NCBI RefSeq assembly: GCF_003344785.1
Contig: NZ_QPMK01000003.1
Location: forward strand, 375,160 to 439,159
Length of the DNA: 64,000 bases
DNA from: Thalassococcus profundi
Lineage (GTDB): Bacteria; Pseudomonadota; Alphaproteobacteria; Rhodobacterales; Rhodobacteraceae
Reading direction: 5' to 3'
Positions 57,714 to 64,000 of this stretch are shown here, one piece after another. Made by a program: the position numbers and the translations under genes. The notes under the pieces are model-generated. The model was given only the letters and a program-made list of their open reading frames with translations, was not told the DNA's origin and ran no database searches. Position 1 is the first letter of the stretch; each line of letters starts with the position of its first letter.

Positions 57714-57726
57714 TGAGACAAACTCA
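57714..57726. promoter_or_regulatory. Candidate MetR-type operator
   Basis: TGAG-ACAAA-CTCA, a perfect 4+4 inverted repeat with a 5-base spacer between the metF and LysR starts. The layout resembles the TGAA-N5-TTCA MetR consensus. A further half (CTCATCAAC) follows at about 57731. Assignment is by position and pattern only. Confidence 0.5.
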
Positions 57727-57760
57727 TAAATCTCATCAACAACATGAAGCGAACGCGGAT

Positions 57761-58666
57761 ATGCATATCGAGTTCCGTCATCTGCGCACGATCAAGGCCA
57801 TTCACCAGGCCGGGGGCCTCGCCCGCGCCGCGGATCAGCTCAACATCACCCAGAGCGCACTCAGCCACCAGATCAAGGGGCTCGAGGACCAGGCCGGGGT
57901 GGAGCTCTTTGTGCGCCGCTCGAAGCCGATGAAACTGTCGCCGGCGGGGCTGCGCCTGTTGCGGCTGGCCGAACAGGTCCTGCCGCAGGTCGAGGCGCTG
58001 CAGGAGGAGTTTTCCGGCCTGCGCGACGGGTCGGCGGGCCGCATGCACATCGCCATCGAATGCCACGCCTGTTTCGAATGGCTGTTTCCGGTGCTGGAGC
58101 GGTTCCGCAAGAGCTGGCCGGACGTGGACGTGGACATTCGCCCGGGACTGGCTTTCGATGCGCTGCCAGCACTTCTGAAGGAAGAGGTTGACCTCGTCGT
58201 GTCCTCGGATCCCGAGGACATTCCGGGCGTGACCTTTACCGAACTATTCGATTATCAACCGGTTTTCGTCGCGTCGTCACAGCATCCGCTGACCGACAAG
58301 CCCTACGTCGAAGCCGAGGACTTCCGCGGCCAGACTCTGATCAGCTACCCGGTGGAGCGGTCGCGGCTCGACGTCTTCAGCCAGCTTCTGACCCCGGCCA
58401 AGGTCGAACCGGGGGCGATCCGGCAGGTCGAACTGACGGCGGTGATCCTGCTGTTGGTGGCCAGCAACCGCGGCGTCGCGGTGCTGCCCGACTGGGTCGT
58501 GCGCGAGGTGAAGTACAATTCCGACTACGTGACGCGGCCGCTGACGCAACGGGGCATCACCCGCAGGCTTTACGCTGCGACGCGCAGCGATGACGTGGGC
58601 AAGGGATATGTCACCGACCTCATCGCCTTTGCCAAGGCCGAGGCAGGCCGGTTGCAAGGTCTCTGA
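57761..58666 (+). CDS. metR: LysR-family regulator, MetR-like
   Basis: A 301-residue LysR-type regulator: winged helix (about 3-62, MHIEFRHLRTIKAIHQAGGLARAADQLNITQSALSHQIKGLE) and a co-inducer domain. The IECHACFEWLFPVLERFRKSWPDVDVDI segment is typical of MetR, which uses homocysteine to control met genes. Placement divergent from metF agrees. The ATG at 57761 is used because it gives the standard LysR N-terminus. The gene name is an inference from similarity and context. Confidence 0.85.
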   Translation: MHIEFRHLRTIKAIHQAGGLARAADQLNITQSALSHQIKGLEDQAGVELFVRRSKPMKLSPAGLRLLRLAEQVLPQVEALQEEFSGLRDGSAGRMHIAIECHACFEWLFPVLERFRKSWPDVDVDIRPGLAFDALPALLKEEVDLVVSSDPEDIPGVTFTELFDYQPVFVASSQHPLTDKPYVEAEDFRGQTLISYPVERSRLDVFSQLLTPAKVEPGAIRQVELTAVILLLVASNRGVAVLPDWVVREVKYNSDYVTRPLTQRGITRRLYAATRSDDVGKGYVTDLIAFAKAEAGRLQGL

Positions 58667-58747
58667 GACACCGGAATTTTTAGACACAGGGGAATTATCC
58701 CGGCGCGCAGGGCGAGCCGGGGCTGAGGGCACCGAAACGTGGCGTTG

Positions 58748-58954
58748 TCAGAGCAACGACAGGTCCGAGGCCATTTCGCGGCCGTCGCGGCCTTCGCTCA
58801 GCTCGTAGCTGACTTTCTGATCGTCGGCGAGCCCGGTAAGGCCCGACCGTTCCACGGCCGAGATGTGCACGAAGACGTCCTTTCCGCCGCCTTCGGGTGC
58901 GATGAAGCCGTAGCCTTTGGTGGTGTTGAACCATTTCACGGTGCCGGTCGGCAT
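58748..58954 (-). CDS. cspA: Cold-shock protein (CspA family)
   Basis: A 68-residue single cold-shock domain that binds single-stranded nucleic acids. RNP1 (KGYGFIAP) and RNP2 (VFVHI) are intact, and the start MPTGTVKWFN is typical. The ATG at 58954 has AGGAGAC upstream. Divergent from the Spx/ArsC-like gene across 199 bases. A specific role in cold response is not shown by the sequence. Confidence 0.93.
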   Translation of the reverse strand: MPTGTVKWFNTTKGYGFIAPEGGGKDVFVHISAVERSGLTGLADDQKVSYELSEGRDGREMASDLSLL

Positions 58955-59153
58955 GATCCGCGGTCTCCTTCTGGTCTTGTCTTTCCTGGCGGTGCGTCCG
59001 ATCCCACCGGGGCCGGCAACACTCCCCAATCCTGCGTCCGTTTTATGACGGATGCGCAACAAAGGATCGCACGAGATTGCCAAAAAGCAAGAAAAAGAGG
59101 GTCGCAAACCCTTGAGCCGGCCATTATTTCAGCACTCAGCGAAGGGAGTGACG

Positions 59154-59468
59154 ATGATCCTTTACGGTCTGAAGACCTGCGACACCTGCCGCAAGGCCCG
59201 CAAGGCGCTGCCCGATGCGGATTTTGTCGATGTCCGCGACGACGGCGTGCCCGAGGAGATTCTGAAACGCGCGCTCGGGCGGTTCGGCCCGGCGCTGGTC
59301 AACACCCGCTCCACCACCTGGCGCGACCTGTCCGAGGCCGAGCGCGCGAACGACCCGCTTGCGCAATTGCAGACGCATCCGACGCTGATGAAGCGTCCGC
59401 TCCTCGTCGCGGGCGATACCATGTACCTGGGGTGGACCCCGGACGTGCGTAGAAGCCTGGGGTTCTGA
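59154..59468 (+). CDS. Spx/ArsC-family thioredoxin-fold protein
   Basis: A 104-residue ArsC/Spx/YffB-type protein. It has an N-terminal CDTC (C9 and C12) redox pair and the RPLLVAGD motif near the end, as in the YffB subgroup. Arsenate reduction is not implied, since no ars genes are close. AGGGAG lies 5 bases before the ATG. It is followed after 1 base by a small membrane-protein gene. Confidence 0.85.
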   Translation: MILYGLKTCDTCRKARKALPDADFVDVRDDGVPEEILKRALGRFGPALVNTRSTTWRDLSEAERANDPLAQLQTHPTLMKRPLLVAGDTMYLGWTPDVRRSLGF

Positions 59469-59469
59469 G

Positions 59470-59838
59470 ATGCGCAACGCGGCACTGGCCCTGGGCATCA
59501 TCGCGGGCTGCTTCGGCATGATCGTCGGCTTCGTCGGGTTCGGCTATACCGAACTTGCCCGCAATTTCTCCGAGGTCGAGGAGGCCTTCGGCATGTTCGC
59601 CGACCCCGAACTGGTGCGCATCGCGTCGATCCTGTCGCCAATGCTGGCCATCGCGGGCGGGGCCATGGCGCCGTCGCGGGCCTTTCTGGGCGGGCTGTTC
59701 CTGATCCTGTCGGCGGCGGGCATGTACATGGCCTTCGGCTTCAATGTCTTCACCATGTTCCCCATCGCCTTTGCCGGTCTGGGCGGCGTGCTGGCGCTGG
59801 CCGCGGGCAAACCGGACGAGCCCAAGGCGCATTTCTGA
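59470..59838 (+). CDS. Small four-helix membrane protein, unknown
   Basis: A 122-residue hydrophobic protein with about four membrane segments (around 5-25, 50-68, 70-90 and 93-113) and a short charged tail. Resembles uncharacterised Rhodobacteraceae membrane proteins. It begins 1 base after the Spx/ArsC-like gene and so is probably co-transcribed. No functional motif is visible. Confidence 0.65.
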   Translation: MRNAALALGIIAGCFGMIVGFVGFGYTELARNFSEVEEAFGMFADPELVRIASILSPMLAIAGGAMAPSRAFLGGLFLILSAAGMYMAFGFNVFTMFPIAFAGLGGVLALAAGKPDEPKAHF

Positions 59839-59844
59839 CGCCGC

Positions 59845-60600
59845 TCATTCGGCCATGAACCGCCGCATCACCTCGGCTTCCTGATCCTGCATCATCGCAT
59901 GCGCGGTCTTCATGTGGTCGCGCATGATCTGCCGCGCGCGATCCGCGTCGCCCGCGCGCAAGGCAGCCACCAGATCCATCTGGTAGGCGCGGCCCTTGCG
60001 CCAGAGCCGTTCGTTGGGCGGCTCGTAGAGCCTGCGGGTCACGGTAAGGTCCGACAAAATCTGCGCCATGAAGCCGATGCAGAACCCCAGCAGCGGATTG
60101 TCCGAATACCGCGCCAGCTTGCGGTGGAAGGCCAGCGAGGCGACATGCTGGTCGCGCTCTTCCTCGGGGCTTTGCGCCGGGCGGTCATAGGCGGCGACCA
60201 GCGCGTCGAGCTCCGCCAGCTGCGCGTCGGACAGTTTCCCCGCAAGGGACGCGGCCAGTTCCGGTTCGAGCAGTTCGCGCAGGGCATAGATGTCGTCGAT
60301 GGACAGGCCCTTGAAGTAGAAATAATTTCCGAGCAACGCCCGTGCGCGCTCCTCGGTCACTTCACCCACAAAGGACCCGCCGCCGGGGCCGGTGCGCGTC
60401 TCGACCAGGCCCTGCGCTTCGAGAATGCGCATGGCCTCGCGGATCGTGCTCTTGGACATGCCGAAACGCGTGATCATCTCGGCCTCGCCGGGCAGGCGGT
60501 CGCCGCGGCGCAGGCCCCTCTCGACCACCCAGCTCTTGATCGCTTCGGCCACCTGCAGGGGGCGGCGGCGCTTGGGTTCGGATTTGGCGGGCAGGTCCAC
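59845..60600 (-). CDS. GntR/FadR-family transcriptional regulator
   Basis: A 251-residue regulator: N-terminal winged helix (about 15-80, GDRLPGEAEMITRFGMSKSTIREAMRILEAQGLVETRTGPGGG) and a helical FCD ligand domain (about 95-235, with the metal-type residues in YALRELLEPELA and FHRKLARYSDNPL). Ligand unknown. The start is a GTG at 60600, which gives a normal family N-terminus; no strong ribosome binding site is seen. Divergent from the rhodanese-ChrB gene, which may be its target. Confidence 0.88.
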   Translation of the reverse strand: MDLPAKSEPKRRRPLQVAEAIKSWVVERGLRRGDRLPGEAEMITRFGMSKSTIREAMRILEAQGLVETRTGPGGGSFVGEVTEERARALLGNYFYFKGLSIDDIYALRELLEPELAASLAGKLSDAQLAELDALVAAYDRPAQSPEEERDQHVASLAFHRKLARYSDNPLLGFCIGFMAQILSDLTVTRRLYEPPNERLWRKGRAYQMDLVAALRAGDADRARQIMRDHMKTAHAMMQDQEAEVMRRFMAE

Positions 60601-60787
60601 GGTGGGGTTCTTTCGGTCGGGGCGGCGACGAATTTATCATGATTGATATTTCCGGCAAGGGCGGCGCGCGAGGTTGACCGGCGGGCGGTGCGAACGCTAT
60701 CACATCCAAATGGGGCACGCGGATGCCTCGTGAGGCGCCAGCCCAAAGACCGCATCCTGTCTTTCCTGCCGATGGAGGAGGATGCCG

Positions 60788-61600
60788 ATGGCGTCGCCAA
60801 CCGAAATGACCCCGAACCAGCTTGCCCGCCAGATCGGCACACCGGATTGCCCGGCGCTGATCGATTTGCGCATCGACGCGGATTTCGATGCGGACCCCGT
60901 TTTCATTCCCGGCGCACGGCGACACTCCGCCGCTGACATCGTTGACCTGGTGCCCGCGCTGACCGTCCGTCGGGCGGTCCTCTATTGTCACAAGGGGCTG
61001 AAAATCAGCCAGGGTGCTGCGGCGATCCTGCGTTGCGAGGGTGTGCAGGCAGAGACGCTCGAGGGCGGCATGGTCTCCTGGCGCGACGCCGCGCTGCCGA
61101 CAGTGACTGCCGCAGCGTTGCCGGTGGCACAGACCAGCGGCGGCACGCTCTGGGTCACCCGCGCCCGGCCCAAGATCGACCGCATCGCCTGTCCCTGGCT
61201 CATCCGCCGGTTCGTCGACCCGATGGCGCGCTTTCTCTTCGTGGCGCCCTCGCAGGTCGATCTGGTCGCGGAGCGTTTCGGCGCGACCGCTTTCGACATG
61301 CCGGACGGCGCCTGGAGCCATCGTGGCGCGTTTTGCACGTTTGACACAATGCTCGCCGAATTTGGCCTGAAGGTTCCGGCGCTCGACCGGCTGGCCGAGA
61401 TCGTGCGCGGCGCGGATACCGACCGGCATGACCTCGCGCCTGAGGCGGCCGGGCTTCTGGCGGTGTCCCTGGGCCTGTCGCGCATGTACCGCGACGACCT
61501 GCAACAGCTCGAGGCGGGCATGGGGTTGTATGACGCGCTCTATCGCTGGGCGCGGGATGCGCAGGACGAGGGCCACGATTGGCCTGCGGCGAAGGGGTGA
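60788..61600 (+). CDS. chrB: Rhodanese-ChrB fusion, chromate resistance protein
   Basis: A 270-residue protein with an N-terminal rhodanese domain (about 8-105; active cysteine C67 in YCHKGLK) and a C-terminal ChrB-like domain (about 115-265; TRARPKIDRIACPWLIRRFVDP is diagnostic). ChrB proteins regulate or support chromate resistance and are usually next to chrA. The ATG at 60788 has GGAGGA 5 bases upstream. chrA starts 4 bases after its stop. Confidence 0.85.
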   Translation: MASPTEMTPNQLARQIGTPDCPALIDLRIDADFDADPVFIPGARRHSAADIVDLVPALTVRRAVLYCHKGLKISQGAAAILRCEGVQAETLEGGMVSWRDAALPTVTAAALPVAQTSGGTLWVTRARPKIDRIACPWLIRRFVDPMARFLFVAPSQVDLVAERFGATAFDMPDGAWSHRGAFCTFDTMLAEFGLKVPALDRLAEIVRGADTDRHDLAPEAAGLLAVSLGLSRMYRDDLQQLEAGMGLYDALYRWARDAQDEGHDWPAAKG

Positions 61601-61604
61601 GGTC

Positions 61605-62873
61605 ATGGCGGAAGATCGGACAGCCGTGCGTTGGGCGACGCTATTCGCCGTTTTCCTGCGCATCGGCCTGATGTCTTTCGGCGGGCCGGCGGCGCAGATC
61701 GCGCTGATGCACCGGATGCTGGTCGAGGATACGCGCTGGCTGAGCGAGCGGCAGTTCATGGGCGGGCTCAGCTTTTGCATGCTGCTGCCGGGGCCCGAGG
61801 CGATGCAACTGGCCACCTATTCGGGCTGGCGGTTGCGCGGCGTGCCGGGCGGGCTGCTGGCGGGCGGATTGTTCGTCGGGCCCGGGGCGCTTGTGATCCT
61901 GGCCCTCGCGTGGGTCTACGTGGCCTATGGCGACGTGCCGCTGGTCGAAACGCTGTTCCTGGGCATCAAGGCGGCGGTGCTGGTCATCGTGCTCGAGGCG
62001 CTGTTGCGGGTGTCGCGCAAGGCGCTGCGCGGCCCGCTGCACTGGGCGCTGGCGGCGGCGGCCTTCGGGGCGCTGTTTTTCTTCGCCTTGCCCTATCCGC
62101 TGATCGTGGTGGCGGCGGCGCTGGTCGGAGCGGTCGCGGCGCAGGGCGAGACGCCCGAAGCCGCGCCTCCGTCCGTGTCCTGGCGCGCGACACTCCTGAC
62201 GCTGGCGGCCGGCGTGGTGCTCTGGCTCGGGCCGCTCTGGCTGCTGGACGCGGTGACGGGCAGCGCCTTCCTGACCGCGCTGGGGCTGTTCTTCGCCAAG
62301 CTCGCGGTTGTGACCTTTGGCGGTGCGTACGCGGTGCTGGCCTACATGGCGCAGGACGTGGTGACGGGCTACGGCTGGCTGACCGCCGGAGAGATGATGG
62401 ACGGGCTGGGCCTGGCCGAGACGACGCCCGGTCCGCTGATCCTGGTCACGCAGTTCGTGGGCTTCGTCGCGGGTCACACCCAGGGCGGCATCGGACTGGC
62501 GCTGGCGGCCACCGTCGTGACGCTCTGGGTGACCTTCGTGCCCTGCTTTCTGTGGATCTTCGCGGGGGCGCCGTATATCGACTGGATCGACGGCCAGCCG
62601 CGGCTGAGCGGCGCGCTGTCGGGCATCACCGCCGCCGTGGTGGGGGTGATCCTGAACCTGGCCATCTGGTTCGCCCTGCACGTGCTCTTTGCCGAGGTCA
62701 GCCGGGTCGAAAGCGGCCCCTGGACGCTCTGGGTGCCTGATGCCGCCAGTTTCGACTGGCGGGCCGGACTGCTGGCGGTGCTCTGCGCGGTGCTGCTGCT
62801 GCGGCTGCATCTGGGCCTGGGCTGGGTGCTGGCGGCCTCGGCGCTGGGGGCGGTGGCGCTGAACGCGGTCTAG
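61605..62873 (+). CDS. chrA: Chromate transporter ChrA
   Basis: A 422-residue long-chain CHR-family membrane efflux protein with two homologous halves. First half: SFGGPAAQIALMHRMLVE, LSFCMLLPGPEAMQLATYSGW. Second half: VTFGGAYAVLAYMAQDVV, DGLGLAETTPGPLILVTQFVGF. It expels chromate driven by the proton gradient. The 3' end overlaps the convergent P450 gene by 4 bases. Linked with the ChrB gene just upstream. Confidence 0.93.
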   Translation: MAEDRTAVRWATLFAVFLRIGLMSFGGPAAQIALMHRMLVEDTRWLSERQFMGGLSFCMLLPGPEAMQLATYSGWRLRGVPGGLLAGGLFVGPGALVILALAWVYVAYGDVPLVETLFLGIKAAVLVIVLEALLRVSRKALRGPLHWALAAAAFGALFFFALPYPLIVVAAALVGAVAAQGETPEAAPPSVSWRATLLTLAAGVVLWLGPLWLLDAVTGSAFLTALGLFFAKLAVVTFGGAYAVLAYMAQDVVTGYGWLTAGEMMDGLGLAETTPGPLILVTQFVGFVAGHTQGGIGLALAATVVTLWVTFVPCFLWIFAGAPYIDWIDGQPRLSGALSGITAAVVGVILNLAIWFALHVLFAEVSRVESGPWTLWVPDAASFDWRAGLLAVLCAVLLLRLHLGLGWVLAASALGAVALNAV

Positions 62874-64000
62874 CGGGTCAGCCAGAGCGCTGACAGCCCG
62901 TGGAAATGGTAGGTCTGCGCGTATCGCGGCGCGTCTGCCAGCCGCAGACCCGGCAGGCGGTCGAAGAGGATCGGCAGGGCGATCTGCAATTCCAGCCGGG
63001 CCAGCGGCGCGCCGACGCAGAAATGCGGCCCGCCGCCAAAGCTGAGATGCGGCGCGCTGGCGCGGCTTGGGTCGAAACGGTCGGGGGCGGCGCAGACCGC
63101 GGGATCGCGCGCCGCGGAGGCCAGCAGCAGCGCCACTTCGTCGCCGCGGGCGAAGCGGTGGCCGAAGACCTCTGCGTCCTCGTGGGCGATGCGCGTGAAC
63201 ATGTGCAGCGGCGGATCGAAGCGCAGGATCTCCTCTGTCGCGGCGGCGGCGGTGTCGGTTGTGACCGACTGACCGTGTTCGAGCAGCGCCTTGACCCCGT
63301 TGCCGATGGTGTGGACGGTCGCCTCGTGCCCGGCGTTGAGCAGCAGGATGCAGGTGGCGATCAGCTCCTCCGTGGAAAGCCGCGCGCCGTCCTCTTCGGC
63401 GGCAATGAGATGCGTGATCAGGTCGTCGCGCGGATCGTCGCGGCGGGCGTCCACGTGGCCGCGCAGGAAGGCGGCGAAGGCCTCGGCCGCTTCGGCCGCC
63501 GCCAGTTCCACCGCGTGGCTGCGGCCGGCCTGGTACATCGCGACCATGGTGTTCGACCAGTGCAGCAGCCGGTCCGCCATGTCCTCGGGCACCCCCAGCA
63601 GCCGGGCGATGACGATGACCGGCAGCTTCTGCGCGAAGCCGGGCAGGAGGTCGAATGCTCCCTCCGCGGGCAGCCCGTCGATCAGGTCGTGCGCCAGCGC
63701 CGCGATCTCGGGACCGAGCGCGGCGATCCGGCGAGAGGTGAAGGCACGCAGCACCAGCCCCCGCAGGCGGGCGTGCCGGGGGCCGTCGATCTCGAGCATC
63801 GAGTGATCCTCGACCCGGTAGAAGGGCGCCAGGTGCGGCGGCACCGGCGGGGCCAGGTCGGCGGGCCGTTCGCGCCCGAACCGCCGGTCGCGCAGCAGCG
63901 CGTGCACGGCGGCATGGCTTGCCGCGCAGGGCATGGCGTAGTCTTCCCACCACGCAAGGTCGCCCGCGGCGCGCAGGCGGGCGTAGAACGGGTAGGGGTC
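62870..64000 (-). CDS. Cytochrome P450 (partial, N-terminus cut by window edge)
   Basis: A soluble bacterial-type P450 monooxygenase. At least 376 residues are present and the frame stays open to the window edge (DPYPFYARLRAAGDLAWWEDY precedes the first ATG inside the window). Visible motifs are the I-helix LLNAGHEATVH, the ExxR-containing EEILRFDPP region, and the heme loop FGGGPHFCVGAPLARLE with the cysteine ligand. Substrate and redox partners unknown. The 5' end is missing by about 20-30 residues. Confidence 0.92.
   Translation of the reverse strand, partial: DPYPFYARLRAAGDLAWWEDYAMPCAASHAAVHALLRDRRFGRERPADLAPPVPPHLAPFYRVEDHSMLEIDGPRHARLRGLVLRAFTSRRIAALGPEIAALAHDLIDGLPAEGAFDLLPGFAQKLPVIVIARLLGVPEDMADRLLHWSNTMVAMYQAGRSHAVELAAAEAAEAFAAFLRGHVDARRDDPRDDLITHLIAAEEDGARLSTEELIATCILLLNAGHEATVHTIGNGVKALLEHGQSVTTDTAAAATEEILRFDPPLHMFTRIAHEDAEVFGHRFARGDEVALLLASAARDPAVCAAPDRFDPSRASAPHLSFGGGPHFCVGAPLARLELQIALPILFDRLPGLRLADAPRYAQTYHFHGLSALWLTR

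Noticed and set aside
57648-57760. SAM riboswitch upstream of metF
   Set aside because: No matching stems or conserved core; the short leader is better explained by a MetR-type site.
59154-59468. Arsenate reductase of an ars operon
   Set aside because: The protein has the CxxC of the Spx/YffB-like group and there are no ars neighbours.

Overview
The window is a 64 kb, GC-rich (by eye about two thirds G+C), densely coded chromosomal segment from an alphaproteobacterium, almost certainly a Rhodobacteraceae (roseobacter-type) member. The reasons are gene order and family content: yajC-secDF next to the cytochrome c maturation genes ccmABCDG, a nifR3(dusB)-ntrB-ntrC-ntrY-ntrX block, a fused ispDF gene, DUF6477/DUF6456 partners, and a complete bhcRABCD cluster. 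I see no rRNA, tRNA, CRISPR array, prophage or insertion sequence. Both edges cut genes: serS at the left and a cytochrome P450 at the right.

Layout: 1-9 kb holds serS, Sec translocon accessory genes (yajC, secD, secF), a TauE/SafE permease and the ccm operon, which is interrupted by a 600 bp repeat-rich gap between ccmB and ccmC. 9-14 kb holds a P-loop protein, two EamA-type permeases and a FadL-like outer-membrane channel. 14-21 kb holds guaA, a tandem pair of Lin0512-family genes, a repeat-rich gap, a non-pyrrolysine MttB-type methyltransferase, the DUF6477/DUF6456 divergent pair and lipA. 21-26 kb holds two cytochromes c, hpt, a COQ10/RatA-type protein, a CinA-like amidase, pgpA and ispDF. 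26-38.5 kb is a long co-directional regulatory block: dusB, ntrB, ntrC, ntrY, ntrX, trkA, trkH, hfq and hflX. 38.5-50 kb holds a BCCT transporter, a penicillin-acylase-family protein, a beta-hydroxyacid dehydrogenase followed by four 75 bp tandem repeats, a two-component system divergent from a Do-type protease, and a kinase-like/acetyltransferase pair.

50-57 kb is the metabolic highlight: a beta-hydroxyaspartate cycle cluster (bhcA, bhcB, bhcC, bhcD, with the IclR-type regulator bhcR divergent) that turns glyoxylate and glycine into oxaloacetate. A GAPDH-family gene is appended at its 3' end. The bhcA-bhcR intergenic region holds two palindromes built from TGAAAA/TTTTCA half-sites, candidate BhcR operators. 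57-64 kb holds metF with a divergent LysR/MetR-like gene and a candidate MetR site, cspA, a Spx/ArsC-like gene, a GntR regulator, a rhodanese-ChrB/chrA chromate pair and the partial P450.

Besides genes, the most distinctive signals are (i) a two-hairpin dispersed element in three copies whose second stem has a different sequence in each copy yet stays fully paired, (ii) a 4 x 75 bp tandem array in which each unit carries a terminator-like hairpin and a second hairpin, (iii) a second dispersed intergenic repeat family in the gaps near 7, 16.5 and 44 kb, and (iv) NtrC and NtrX proteins that both lack the sigma-54-contacting GAFTGA loop.
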